Of a stretch of DNA of 64,000 nucleotides, positions 1-10,436 are shown in pieces. The notes under the pieces are model-generated. The model saw only the letters and a list, made by a program, of their open reading frames with translations, made no database searches and had not been told where the DNA came from. The stretch's first letter is position 1. Every line of letters starts with the position of its first letter. Origin of the DNA: Streptomyces misionensis (GTDB lineage: Bacteria > Actinomycetota > Actinomycetes > Streptomycetales > Streptomycetaceae). The stretch is taken from assembly GCF_900104815.1 (NCBI RefSeq), contig NZ_FNTD01000004.1, positions 7,873,001-7,937,000 of the forward strand, written 5' to 3'. A program made the position numbers and the translations under genes.

Positions 1-1
1 C

Positions 2-955
<954 letters not shown>

Positions 956-1121
956 CGGGTCGCGCCCGGCATCCGGGCCTCCTGGCCTTCACCGTGCGGG
1001 GCCGCAGCCGCCGCGATGCCCTTCGGAGTCGGGGTGGTTGCGGGTCGGCACGGTCCGCGCCCGCCGCCGCGATCCCGACGTGCTCCCTCCAGCCCGGCCG
1101 CGACGGCGGCGGTGCGCGGGC

Positions 1122-3743
1122 CTACGCGGAGGTGCTGCCCAGCTCGGCGACCAGATCCCCGGCGGTCACGCGGACCAGGGTCTCCGAGGCGTCCCCGGCC
1201 CCGGGGAACAACCGGTAGGAGGTGCCCGAGGCCCCTGCGGGTCCGACGGTCCCGTGCACCGTCGCGAGGAACACCCGTGTGTCCGAGGCGAGTTCGGCCG
1301 CCGCGGCGTCGGGGTCCGGGTGCGGGAGCCGTTCCTCGGCCTCCTCCATGGCGGACACCCGGGCGGCGAACGCGGCCGCGTCCTCCTCCGGCCGCCGCCG
1401 GAACGTCAGCAGCGCGGGCTCCGGCTCCCGGCGGATCACGGCCACCTCCGGGGAGCGCGCCGCGGCCCGCCACACCGCGAGGTCCCACAGAGTGGTCCGG
1501 CTGCCGGAGCCGAACTGCTCCCACAGGTCCCGGGCCACGGTCGCCAGTCGCGCGCCGCCGTGCGAGCCGATGCTCTGGAAGCCGTCCGTGGAGGGCAGAT
1601 GGGTGTCCGTCCACAGCATCCGGCGCCGGCCCAGGTCCACGACCATCGGCAGGCACACCTGCGAGTCGCCCGCCAGATCGAAGCGCTGGCGGACCGTGCG
1701 CGGGTCGTAGGAGGCGTCCCGCGCGCCCCGCGCGTCCAGCGCCATGAAGCCCGCGAAGGCGTCCCGCAACTCCTCGAACGGCACGTTGTTGAAGCTGAAG
1801 ACGAGCGGGACGGCATAGACGTCCCCCTGTTCCGCCAGCCGCTCCAGGTCCAGGTCCACGTACTCGGTGGCGCCCCGCGGCGCCGGGGCCGAGGTCAGGT
1901 CGCCGGAGTGGACCGCGGACCGCGCGCCGTGCACCAGGTTCGTGTAGTCGCACAGGCCGGTGAACGTCCACTCGGCATCGAAGAACGCGACCGACAGGTC
2001 CAGGTCCGTACGGTTGCCGTCCGGCTCGGTCCAGTGCAGGAAGAGCCGCAGCACCGCGCCGTCGGGCAGCGTCTGCGTGCTGCCCCTGGGCACTGCCACC
2101 AGGGCCTTCGCGGTGGACCGCTCGGTGAACGGCACGGTGAGGTCGGCCAGGCCCGCCTCCAGCACCGACAGCGCGTACGGCTCCCCGGCGGCGAACCGGC
2201 GCAGCAGCTCGGCCTCCAGCAGCGTGACCACCGCGGTGACCAGCCGGGCAGGCAGCGGAGCCCGTCGCTCCGGAACGGACAGGGCGCGGGTGACCTCGCC
2301 ACGTGGGAAGAACACCCGGCGGCGGCCGGTACGGTCCTCGGTGCGGACCCGCAGCGCCCCGAGCGCCGACAGCAGCGGCCCCGGCCCCACCTTCGGCAGT
2401 CCGCGCAGCAGTGCCTTCTCCAGCTCCGGCGCCAGGTCGTCGCTGGTGTGCAGGCGCAGCAGCAGATCCAGCCGGCGCACCAGCTCGCCGGGCCGCTCCC
2501 CGGCCAGGGCGGCGGCCCGGCCCGCATCGCCCTCGGCGACCGCCTGCTCCAGCCGCCCGGCCCAGGTGGCCGGGCGGATCCGGGCACCGTCCACGCGGAC
2601 GGCGTCCGGGTGCGCGGCGGCCGTCTCCAGCAGGGCGGCGCCGAAGGCGGTGCCGGGATCCACCCGGGTGCCGCGCAGCACGGCGAAGGCGAGGGCGGCG
2701 CGCGGATGCCGGGCGTGCCGCTCGAAGGGGTGCAGGACCTCCGCGGCCCGCTTCCACGCCGTGGGGTGCCGCAGCACGTCCTCCACCAGGTACGGCGTCG
2801 GCAAGCCGTCGAGGACCGCGAGGAGGTCGCGGCGCAGCGGGCGCCGCGGTCCGGTGAACGGCGACGGTGTCACCAGCCCGGCGTCGCCGCCGGAGAGCAC
2901 GGCGAGCAGCCGCAGCACATCGGTGGCCGTGGTGAGCCGCTCGGCCAGCAGCTTCCGCACCGGAAGGCCGTCCGGCGCCGCACGGACCAGCGCGGCCAGC
3001 ACCATCGCCTTCGTCTCCCGGACCGGTATCTCCTCCGGCAGCAGGCCCCGGCCGGCCGGGGTGAGCGGCAGCAGCGTGAGCAGATCGTCGCGGTCCTGCG
3101 GGGAGAGCGGCGTGCGCCGGGCCAGCAGGGAGTCCACCAGGACGGTGGCGTCGGCGGCCCGGTCGGTGCCCAGGCGCAGCAGCCGCAGCGGGCCGGCCAC
3201 CGGTGCCTTGGCGGCGCCGATGGCACGCACCGGCCGCAGGAAGGGGTCGTCCGCGTCGATCCGGCGGTGGCAGACCGGGCAGCCCTCGTAGTCGGACCCG
3301 TCCCAGCACAGCCGGCACACCAGGTGGGCGCAGGGCGAGACGGGGAACACCGTGCGGGCCTCGCCGCACAACACGCAGGGCTGGTCCGGCTGTTGCAGCA
3401 GGAAGGCGAAGACCCGGTCCACGTACAGGGCTTCGGTGTCCCGGGGCACGGTGTGCGGGAAGCGGCGGAAGAGCGGGACGTGGGTGCGATGGGAGCCGAG
3501 CAGCTCGTCGGCCAGCCCGACCAGGCGGGTGTGCGCGGCCGCCAGCACCTCGGGGACCAGGGTGCCGAGCGCCGCGTGCAGCGCGGGGGAGAGGACGTGA
3601 CCGCGGCCGAGCAGTTCGGCCTCGAGCCGACGCAGCGCGGGTCCGGTACCGCCGCCGGACGCGGACGCCCCGTCCACGTACACGGTCTGGATACGGCGCA
3701 GCAGTACGGACTCGGCAGCGAGCAACAGGGGATTCCCCTCCAC
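1122..3743 (-). CDS. RING-finger protein with TerD-like C-terminal region (MXAN_6230/SCO0854 family)
   Basis: This 873-residue protein carries a complete C3HC4 RING zinc finger at about residues 123-158 (C123, C126, C138, H140, C143, C146, C155, C158), an unusual domain in bacteria that in eukaryotes recruits ubiquitin-conjugating enzymes. A leucine- and arginine-rich helical middle (about 170-540) follows. Residues about 560-720 look like a TerD fold: an LxxGAVLRLFLHW strand, RTDLDLSVAFFDAEW, CDYTNL, HSGD and EYVDLDL match the order of TerD calcium-binding and strand motifs. I place it in the conserved actinobacterial/myxobacterial MXAN_6230/SCO0854 family. The start is a GTG with only a weak ribosome site. 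No ubiquitin-like or E2 gene is visible nearby, so the RING may be structural or mediate another protein contact. Function is unknown; a link to tellurite or stress-type Ter complexes is an inference. Confidence 0.8.
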   Translation of the reverse strand: MEGNPLLLAAESVLLRRIQTVYVDGASASGGGTGPALRRLEAELLGRGHVLSPALHAALGTLVPEVLAAAHTRLVGLADELLGSHRTHVPLFRRFPHTVPRDTEALYVDRVFAFLLQQPDQPCVLCGEARTVFPVSPCAHLVCRLCWDGSDYEGCPVCHRRIDADDPFLRPVRAIGAAKAPVAGPLRLLRLGTDRAADATVLVDSLLARRTPLSPQDRDDLLTLLPLTPAGRGLLPEEIPVRETKAMVLAALVRAAPDGLPVRKLLAERLTTATDVLRLLAVLSGGDAGLVTPSPFTGPRRPLRRDLLAVLDGLPTPYLVEDVLRHPTAWKRAAEVLHPFERHARHPRAALAFAVLRGTRVDPGTAFGAALLETAAAHPDAVRVDGARIRPATWAGRLEQAVAEGDAGRAAALAGERPGELVRRLDLLLRLHTSDDLAPELEKALLRGLPKVGPGPLLSALGALRVRTEDRTGRRRVFFPRGEVTRALSVPERRAPLPARLVTAVVTLLEAELLRRFAAGEPYALSVLEAGLADLTVPFTERSTAKALVAVPRGSTQTLPDGAVLRLFLHWTEPDGNRTDLDLSVAFFDAEWTFTGLCDYTNLVHGARSAVHSGDLTSAPAPRGATEYVDLDLERLAEQGDVYAVPLVFSFNNVPFEELRDAFAGFMALDARGARDASYDPRTVRQRFDLAGDSQVCLPMVVDLGRRRMLWTDTHLPSTDGFQSIGSHGGARLATVARDLWEQFGSGSRTTLWDLAVWRAAARSPEVAVIRREPEPALLTFRRRPEEDAAAFAARVSAMEEAEERLPHPDPDAAAAELASDTRVFLATVHGTVGPAGASGTSYRLFPGAGDASETLVRVTAGDLVAELGSTSA

Positions 3744-3931
3744 GACGACCTGGAACAGCAGAACGGGGACGGAGAGTGGGCGCGCCGAGACTTTTCAGAG
3801 AAGGTGAGAAGGATGCGCGCCGGGGAGCCGCCCCCGTTGCCCTGATCCCACCACAACTCCTCGCCGCCGCCAACCGAATTAATGGCCGAGGAGCCGCGTT
3901 CGCCCGGCCGGGTCGCCACCGGGCAGGCCGG

Positions 3932-3959
3932 GACCGCCGCCTCCTTGGAAGCGGCGGTC
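3932..3959 (-). terminator. Hairpin after the glycan operon
   Basis: A perfect 9-bp stem (GACCGCCGC / GCGGCGGTC) with a 10-base loop lies about 76 bases past the alpha-mannosidase stop and before the RING gene. There is no clear T-run on either side, as is common in Streptomyces. It probably separates the glycan operon from the RING gene. The rest of the 3744-4035 gap shows nothing convincing. Confidence 0.5.
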
Positions 3960-4035
3960 ATACCGGCGTCGTTCGTGCTCCGGGCGGGATCCGTTCGAGC
4001 AGGGGCAGGATCTCACCCGGAAGGCGGGCAGCACC

Positions 4036-7000
4036 TCAGCGCCGCCGCAGCCGCAGCGTCACCAGTTCGAACGGCCGCAGGCGCACCTCGATCCGGTCGG
4101 CGTCCCGCCGGGGTGCCGCCGCATCGGGCAGGGGGCGTTCCAGCAGGTCGGTCACCGTGACCTCGGCGACCTCGAACCCGGCGGTCAGCGTCGCCCGGGC
4201 CCGGCCGCCGTGGGCCTCGTGGAAGCGGACCACCACATCACCGCTGCCGTCGTCGGCGAGCTTCACCGCCGTCACGACCACCGCGTCCGAGTCCACCGAC
4301 ACCAGCGGCGCGACCTCCCGGGCGCCGGTCGTGCGCCGCTCGGGCAGGTTGATCCGCCAGCCCTCGCGCACCGCGTCGCCGATGTCCGCGCCCGGCACCA
4401 GCGCGTGCCGGAAGCGGTGGACGCCCTGGTCGGTCTCGGGGTCGGGGAAGCGCGGGGCGCGCAGCAGCGACGCCCGGACCGTCGTGGTGGTGCCGCGGTC
4501 GCCGTCGGTGCGGACGGTGCGGGTCACGTCGTGGCCGTACGTCGAGTCGTTGACGATCGCCACGCCCCAGCCGGGCTCCGCCAGGTGGACGAAGCGGTGG
4601 TTGCACGCCTCGAACTTGGCCGCCTCCCAGGAGGTGTTGGTGTGGGTGGGCCGGAAGACGTGCCCGAACTGGGTCTCCGACGCGTACCGTTCGGCGTGCA
4701 CGTCCAGCGGGAACGCCAGCTTGAGGAACTTCTCCGTCTCGTGCCAGTCGACCTCGGTGTCCAGGACCAGCCGCCGTTCCCCCGGCGGCAGCGAGAGCAC
4801 CTGGGTGACGCGGGAGGAACCGAAGGACCGGACGATCCGCACCGACGCGCCGTCCTCGCCGGGCGTGACCGACTCGGCGTCGGTGAGGTCGGTGACGGTG
4901 TTGCGGTAGAACTCGTCCACGTCCCAGGCGTCCCACATGTTGGGGAAATCCGGGTGCAGTTGGAGAAGGTTGGCGGCCCGGCCGGGCGCGATCGACTCGC
5001 GGTCGGCGTCGATGTCGTACGCCGAGACCACCAGGCCGCGGCCGTCGATCTCGATGCGCAGCAGGCCGTTGTCCAGGACGTGCCCGCCGCCCTCGCGGGG
5101 CCTCAGTTCGGTACGGCCCTCGGCGACCGGGGTCCCGGCGGCACCGGCCGGGACGCCCGCTCGGACGTGCGGGGCCGCGTTGAAGACCAGCGGCGTGCCG
5201 CCCTCGCCCGCCAGCGCGCGCTGGGCGGCCTCGATGATCCCGCTCAGTTCCCCGGCGACGCGCCGGTAGGTCGCCCGTGCCTCGCGGTGCACCCAGGCGA
5301 TGGACGAGCCGGGCAGGATGTCGTGGAACTGGTGCAGCAGCACCGTCTTCCACAGCCGGTCCAAGTCCTCATAGGGGTAGGGGAAACCGGTGCGCACGGC
5401 CGCCGTCGCCGCCCACAGCTCCGCCTCGCGCAGCAGGTGTTCGCTACGCCGGTTGCCCTGCTTGGTCTGGGCCTGGCTGGTGAGGGTGGCGCGGTGCAGC
5501 TCCAGGTACAACTCCCCGACCCAGACGGGCGGCTCCGGGTACTCGGCCTCGGCCTTCTCGAAGAACGCCCGCGGGGTCTCCCACACCACCTGCGCCGAGC
5601 CCTCCAGGTCGCGCAGCCGGGCGGCCTTGGCGACCATCTCGCGGGTGGTGCCGCCGCCCCCGTCGCCCCAGCCGGTCGGCGCCAGCGAGTGCCGGGCGAC
5701 GCCCTTGTCCTTGAAGTTGCGGGCGGCGTGCGCGATCTCACTGCCCTTCATGGAGCAGTTGTAGGTGTCGACCGGCGGGAAGTGCGTGAAGATGCGGGTG
5801 CCGTCGATGCCCTCCCAGCGGAAGGTGTGGTGCGGGAACTTGTTCGTCTGCGACCAGGAGATCTTCTGTGTGAGCAGCCGGGTGGAGCCCGCCGCCTTGA
5901 TGATCTGCGGCAGTCCGGCGGCGAAGCCGAAGGTGTCGGGCAGCCATGCCTCGTCGTTCTCGATGCCGAACTCGTCGAGGAAGAACCGCTTTCCGTGCAC
6001 GAACTGACGGGCCATCGCCTCCGAGCCCGGCATGTTGGTGTCCGACTCCACCCACATCCCCCCGGCCGGCACGAACCGCCCGTCCGCCACCGCCTTCTTC
6101 ACCCGCGCCCACACCTCGGGCCGGTGCTCCTTGACCCACGCCCACTGCTGCGCCTGGGACATGGCGAACACGAAGTCCGGCTCGTCCTCCAGGAGGGCGG
6201 TCATGTTCGACGTGGTCCGGGCCACCTTGCGCACCGTCTCGCGCAGCGGCCACAGCCACGCCGAGTCGATGTGCGCGTGCCCGACGGCGCTGATCCGGTG
6301 CGCGGAAGACACGGCGGGCGCGGCCAGCACCCGGGCGAGCCGGTCGCGGGCGCGGGCGGCGGTGCCGTTCACGTCCTGGAGGTCGACCGCGTCGAGCGCC
6401 CGGTCCACGGCGCGCACGATGTCGTAGCGGCGCTGCGAGTCGGCGGGCAGCTCGGCCATCAGTTCGCCGAGCACCTCCAGGTCGATCACCAGCTGCCACA
6501 CGGTCTCGTCGAAGACCGCGAGATCCATGCGGGTCAGGGTGTACTGGGGCTCGCCGCCCGCGGTCTCCCTGTCGCCGAGCCGGGTGGGCAGGAAGGGGTG
6601 GTAGTCGAGGATCACGGGGTTGGAGGCCGCCTCGATGTGCAGCCGCACCTCCTCGCCGCCGGTGACGGGCGCGCCGACGCGCACCCACTGGTTGCGCGGG
6701 TTGAGGCCCTTCACCGGGGTGCCGTCGGGCCGGTACACCAGCCCCTCGCACTGGAAGCCGGGCATGTTCTCGTCGAAGCCGAGGTCGAGCAGCGCCTCCA
6801 CGGTCCGCCCGGCCCACTCCTTCGGCACGGTCCCGGTCACCCGGAACCAGCTGGTGCCCCACGGAGCACCCCACCGGGCGCCCACCTCGATCGGCTCCGG
6901 CTCGGCGGCCAGTCCCTCGGCGACCGGCACGGGCTCGCCGGGCGCGTGCCACACCGCGACCTGGAGGGGGACGGACTCGGGGTACACGGCGGGGCGGATG

Positions 7001-7056
7001 CGCTCGTCGAGGACGCGCTTGAGACGCGCTTCGACCAGACTGCGGTCGTCATGCAT
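4036..7056 (-). CDS. Alpha-mannosidase, glycoside hydrolase family 38
   Basis: This 1006-residue cytoplasmic enzyme (no signal peptide) should remove alpha-linked mannose from imported N-glycan oligosaccharides by a retaining, metal-dependent mechanism. GH38 hallmarks are present: the metal-binding GHAHIDSAWLWP at residues 259-270 (H260, D264), the nucleophile region WVESDTNMPGSEA with candidate nucleophile D339, LPDTFGFAAGLPQI, and KFPHHTFRWEG. The length fits the cytosolic MAN2C1-like branch. The ATG is preceded by GGAG at about 8 bases. It is the last gene of the minus-strand operon, 41 bases after the GH85 gene. Together with its neighbours it is best read as the step that trims mannose arms after uptake; which linkages it cuts cannot be read from sequence. 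Confidence 0.93.
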   Translation of the reverse strand: MHDDRSLVEARLKRVLDERIRPAVYPESVPLQVAVWHAPGEPVPVAEGLAAEPEPIEVGARWGAPWGTSWFRVTGTVPKEWAGRTVEALLDLGFDENMPGFQCEGLVYRPDGTPVKGLNPRNQWVRVGAPVTGGEEVRLHIEAASNPVILDYHPFLPTRLGDRETAGGEPQYTLTRMDLAVFDETVWQLVIDLEVLGELMAELPADSQRRYDIVRAVDRALDAVDLQDVNGTAARARDRLARVLAAPAVSSAHRISAVGHAHIDSAWLWPLRETVRKVARTTSNMTALLEDEPDFVFAMSQAQQWAWVKEHRPEVWARVKKAVADGRFVPAGGMWVESDTNMPGSEAMARQFVHGKRFFLDEFGIENDEAWLPDTFGFAAGLPQIIKAAGSTRLLTQKISWSQTNKFPHHTFRWEGIDGTRIFTHFPPVDTYNCSMKGSEIAHAARNFKDKGVARHSLAPTGWGDGGGGTTREMVAKAARLRDLEGSAQVVWETPRAFFEKAEAEYPEPPVWVGELYLELHRATLTSQAQTKQGNRRSEHLLREAELWAATAAVRTGFPYPYEDLDRLWKTVLLHQFHDILPGSSIAWVHREARATYRRVAGELSGIIEAAQRALAGEGGTPLVFNAAPHVRAGVPAGAAGTPVAEGRTELRPREGGGHVLDNGLLRIEIDGRGLVVSAYDIDADRESIAPGRAANLLQLHPDFPNMWDAWDVDEFYRNTVTDLTDAESVTPGEDGASVRIVRSFGSSRVTQVLSLPPGERRLVLDTEVDWHETEKFLKLAFPLDVHAERYASETQFGHVFRPTHTNTSWEAAKFEACNHRFVHLAEPGWGVAIVNDSTYGHDVTRTVRTDGDRGTTTTVRASLLRAPRFPDPETDQGVHRFRHALVPGADIGDAVREGWRINLPERRTTGAREVAPLVSVDSDAVVVTAVKLADDGSGDVVVRFHEAHGGRARATLTAGFEVAEVTVTDLLERPLPDAAAPRRDADRIEVRLRPFELVTLRLRRR

Positions 7057-7097
7057 GCGGGATGCTCCGTAGGTCGTACGTCAGCGGGTGGATCGGT

Positions 7098-9116
7098 CTA
7101 CCAGGGGTGGGTGACGGTGGCGGGGGCGGACGAGGTGTACAACTCCCCGACCGCGCGCACTTCCAACCGTGCGGCGTGCTCGCCCGGTGCGGGCGTCAGG
7201 CCACCGGTGAAGTACGCCCGCTGGCCGGTGCCGCCCAGGAAGCGGCGGGTGCCGTCGGGCAGCACACGGTGCAGGGTGTAGTGGCGTACCGTCCCGGGGG
7301 CCGCGTGGTCCCAGGCGAGGCGCAGGTCGCCGCCCGACGCGGCGGTGACCCGCAGACCGGAGGGGGCGGCCGGGGTGTCGGTGCGGTCGTGGACGGCGAG
7401 GCCGCCGAGCCGCCACCGCACCGGACCGCCGCCGGTGGCGGTGAGCCGGACACCGACGGCGTGCACGGTCCCGGACAGCCCGGTGAGCCGGACGGCCGAC
7501 GTGTGCCAGCCGTCGCCCGACCCGGCCGGCACGGGTACATAGGTGTACGGCGGTGCGGCGCCGGCCGCGTCCGGCTCGGCCGTCGCCACGGCCAGTTCGA
7601 CACGGACGGCCCCCGCATCCGTGCGATGGGTCAGCTCGACGACCGTGTCGGGGCCGAGCGGCAGCCGGGTCGCGTACAGGTCCAGCACGGCGGGACGGTC
7701 GAGCGCGCCGTCCACGAGGACGCTGCTGCCGCCGCGCCAGGCGGCCGCGAAGTCGAAGGCGACGGCGGGCCGCTGCCCGTCGGTGCGCACCACCCAGCGC
7801 CGGGAGGGCAGCCGGTCCTGGAGGCCGAGGTGGTTCCAGGGGGCGTCGGAGGCGACCTCCCCGTTCTCGTACCAGCGCAGTCCGTGGCCGGTGTTGAAGA
7901 CGCTCGCGAACGGCAGCGAGGCGACGGTCGAGCGGTCGGCGACGGACACGGCCGGGGCCCGCCAGCTGTCGGTGGTGTCGGGACGGGACGGGTCGAGGGA
8001 GCGGCCGGTCCAGAACCGGTCGTCGGCGGTGTGGAAGTCCTCCGGGCTGTGGCCGGCGGGCAGGTGGTTGCGGGTCCACTCGGGCCGGTAGAGGCCGAGG
8101 GAGGCGACGTGCGCGCGGTCGGCGGGCACGATCGCGTCCCAGTCCACGAAGGAGTTCCAGCCGCCCGACTCCACGTCGACACCGGCCCACAACTCGTAGC
8201 GACTCCGCCCGAGTTGGAGGGCCTTCTGACCGGAGGAGGCGAGCGAGGACGCGCTCCAGCGGAAGTCGACGAACATGTCGTCGGCGGCCTGGAAGAGGGC
8301 CTGGTTCTGTGCGTTCAGCGCGCCCTGCCAACTCACCGAGCCGTTCACGGTCATCGCGTCGTACCAGGTGATCCGCTGGCCCGCGGCCATGGCGAGCCGC
8401 TTCAACTCCTTGATGAAACCGAGCATGTCGGCGCCGAGGGCGCTGTCGCCGCCGCCCGTCTCGGCGTTGACGAACCAGCCGTCGAAGCCGTGGGCCGACG
8501 CCACCGCGACGAGTTGGGCGGCGAGCGGGTAGTGGCCGACGGCGTCCTTCTGCACCAGGTCGCGGGTCCACCGGAGCTGTCCGCCGTAGGCGGCGGGCGG
8601 CAGGAAGACGTTGCCGAGGACGGGGACGCCGTGCCGGTGGGCGGCGTCCACGACGGGGGCGTTCGGGGCGAGGATCAGGCCCTCCCCGGACGAGCCGCCC
8701 CAGAACACCAGCTCGTCGACGTACGCCCAGTGGGTGAGCGCGTAGTAGTCGGCGGTGGCGGAGCCCTGGGAGGGGTTGGATGAGGTGGGCCCGAACGAGA
8801 CCAGGGACTGGACGCGGGCCTGCCCGGCGCGGGCGGTGGTGTTCGCCGGGGTCGGGGTGAAGCGGGGCGCGAGCGGGACGGAGGCGGCGTTGAAGGGCAG
8901 GTCGGTGTCGGTGGCGGCGCGCCAGGTCTTCAGGCTGCGCCAGGTGATGCCGGGGCCGGGGCTGCCGGAGGGCAGGGAGTCCGGGTACCAGTAGGAGGCG
9001 TACGGCTGGAGCGCGGCCGTCGCCTTCGGGGCGGCCTGGGCGGTGCCGGCGGGCAGCGCGGGCAGGAACGCGGCGGCGGCGCCGGCGAGCAGGACGGTGC
9101 GTCTGGTGGGATTCAC
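7098..9116 (-). CDS. Secreted endo-beta-N-acetylglucosaminidase, GH85
   Basis: A 672-residue exported enzyme that should cut the GlcNAc-beta-1,4-GlcNAc core of N-linked glycans, leaving one GlcNAc on the protein. A signal peptide (TRRTVLLAGAAAAFLPALP, ending near AQAA at about 29) has a twin-arginine-like start. The GH85 barrel begins with SYWYPDSL, then LVSFGP and LVFWGGSSGEG; the catalytic strand is GFDGWFVNAET, where N217 and E219 match the Asn/Glu pair used for substrate-assisted catalysis. The C-terminal 270 residues contain beta-sandwich and fibronectin-like segments, probably for carbohydrate contact. The start is GTG: its first bases overlap the TGA of the GH5 gene by four bases (GTGA), with GAGGAGG upstream, so translation is coupled. 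This is the extracellular first step of the pathway. Confidence 0.92.
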   Translation of the reverse strand: MNPTRRTVLLAGAAAAFLPALPAGTAQAAPKATAALQPYASYWYPDSLPSGSPGPGITWRSLKTWRAATDTDLPFNAASVPLAPRFTPTPANTTARAGQARVQSLVSFGPTSSNPSQGSATADYYALTHWAYVDELVFWGGSSGEGLILAPNAPVVDAAHRHGVPVLGNVFLPPAAYGGQLRWTRDLVQKDAVGHYPLAAQLVAVASAHGFDGWFVNAETGGGDSALGADMLGFIKELKRLAMAAGQRITWYDAMTVNGSVSWQGALNAQNQALFQAADDMFVDFRWSASSLASSGQKALQLGRSRYELWAGVDVESGGWNSFVDWDAIVPADRAHVASLGLYRPEWTRNHLPAGHSPEDFHTADDRFWTGRSLDPSRPDTTDSWRAPAVSVADRSTVASLPFASVFNTGHGLRWYENGEVASDAPWNHLGLQDRLPSRRWVVRTDGQRPAVAFDFAAAWRGGSSVLVDGALDRPAVLDLYATRLPLGPDTVVELTHRTDAGAVRVELAVATAEPDAAGAAPPYTYVPVPAGSGDGWHTSAVRLTGLSGTVHAVGVRLTATGGGPVRWRLGGLAVHDRTDTPAAPSGLRVTAASGGDLRLAWDHAAPGTVRHYTLHRVLPDGTRRFLGGTGQRAYFTGGLTPAPGEHAARLEVRAVGELYTSSAPATVTHPW

Positions 9117-10369
9117 GAGCGGGTGCCTCCTCGGGGGGTGTGGAGTACCTGGTCGGGCGTGACGATCTCGGTGAGGCCGCGGGCGGCCAGGTGTCCCTGG
9201 TCGGCCGCCCGGGTGTCGAGGACGGTGGTGGGGCGGGCGCCGTCGGCGGTCAGCCGGAAGAACGCCTCGAAGACGTCGCCGCCGGGGGCGCAGCGGGAGC
9301 GGGCGGCCGGGTCGGCGGGGACGGTGAGGGCGGTGGTGCGCGGGGCCGGCGCGGCGGTGTGCTCACGGGCCGCGCGGGACAGGGAGCGGGCGAGGTCCTT
9401 GGGGCGCCGGTCGTTGGTCAGCAGGCCGAGGGTGTACTCGAGTTCGGGGAAGTCGGCGAGGTCGCGGGAGACGTCGTGGGAGCACCACCAGGTGATGCCC
9501 CACAGGTCGGGGCAGTCCAGCGCGTTCGCGACGGTGGCCTCGGTGAAGGCGGCGGCGTGCTCGGCGGGGACGAGGGGGGCGGGGGCGCCGACCTCCTGGA
9601 GCCAGACGGGCCGGTGCGGATCGTCGGCCCAGGCCTTGCCGAGTTCGATCAGGTACGCGGCGTGGTGCTCGGTGGCCACGGAGGTGCGGCCGTACCGCTG
9701 GGCGGTGCCGTTGAAGACCCAGGAGTGTACGGCGGTGAGGGCGCCGCGCCGGGCCGCCTGGGCCGGGGTGAAGGGCATGTCGTCCTGGTACCAGGTGGCG
9801 TCGTACTCGGCGTGCAGATGCAGTCTGCCGGGGGCGCCCCTCTCACAGGCGGCGAGCATGCGCTCCAGCCAGGCGTCGATCTGGTCGGCGGTGGCCCGGT
9901 CGGGGTCGGGGTGGGGGCCGGCGGAGAACTGGTTGACCTCGTTGCCGAGGGTCATGCCGAGGAAGTTCGGCCGGTCGGCGAGGGCGGCGGCGAGGGTGTG
10001 CAGGTAGGCGGCCTGGCCGTCGAGCACCTCGGGGTCGGTGAAGAGGTTGCGCCGGTGCCAGGTGCGGGTCCAGGCGGGCAGGAAGTCGAAGCTGGACAGG
10101 TGCCCTTGCAGGCCGTCCACGTTGACGTCGAGCCCCCGTTCGGCGGCGGCGTCGACCAGCTGCACCAGGTGCTCCACGGCGCGGGGGCGGATCAGGGCGC
10201 GGTCGGGCTGGAAGTACGGCCACAGCGGGAAGACCCGGATGTGGTCCAGGCCGAGCGCGGAGATGGAGTCCAGGTCGGCGCGTACGGCGTCGAGGTCGAA
10301 GTCGAGCCAGTGGTGGAACCACCCCTGGCTCGGGGTGTAGTTGACGCCGAAGCGCACGGCAGAAGGCAT
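9113..10369 (-). CDS. Glycoside hydrolase family 5-type enzyme, likely core beta-mannosidase
   Basis: A 418-residue (beta/alpha)8-barrel hydrolase without a signal peptide. The acid/base strand reads LGMTLGNEVNQF (E144) and the nucleophile strand VWLQEVGAP (E259), the two-glutamate pattern of clan GH-A. The general look (GVNYTPSQGWFHHWLDFD start, GITWWCSHD near the end) resembles GH5 subfamily 18, whose characterised bifidobacterial members are beta-mannosidases acting on the Man-beta-1,4-GlcNAc core of N-glycans. The neighbourhood supports that: it lies between ABC permeases and GH85. I infer that it splits the last Man-GlcNAc bond inside the cell. The ATG follows GAGGA at 6 bases. A GH2-like beta-mannosidase or another beta-glycosidase role cannot be excluded. 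Confidence 0.82.
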   Translation of the reverse strand: MPSAVRFGVNYTPSQGWFHHWLDFDLDAVRADLDSISALGLDHIRVFPLWPYFQPDRALIRPRAVEHLVQLVDAAAERGLDVNVDGLQGHLSSFDFLPAWTRTWHRRNLFTDPEVLDGQAAYLHTLAAALADRPNFLGMTLGNEVNQFSAGPHPDPDRATADQIDAWLERMLAACERGAPGRLHLHAEYDATWYQDDMPFTPAQAARRGALTAVHSWVFNGTAQRYGRTSVATEHHAAYLIELGKAWADDPHRPVWLQEVGAPAPLVPAEHAAAFTEATVANALDCPDLWGITWWCSHDVSRDLADFPELEYTLGLLTNDRRPKDLARSLSRAAREHTAAPAPRTTALTVPADPAARSRCAPGGDVFEAFFRLTADGARPTTVLDTRAADQGHLAARGLTEIVTPDQVLHTPRGGTRS

Positions 10370-10436
10370 ACGGGGTCCTCGCGGAAGTGGGGTACGGGGT
10401 CGGCCCTGGGACCGGCGGTGCCGGCCGGTCCTTCGG

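Noticed and set aside
4210..7281. A 1023-codon plus-strand frame opposite the GH38 gene
   Set aside because: Antisense shadow of a gene with clear catalytic motifs; no ribosome site or recognisable domain.
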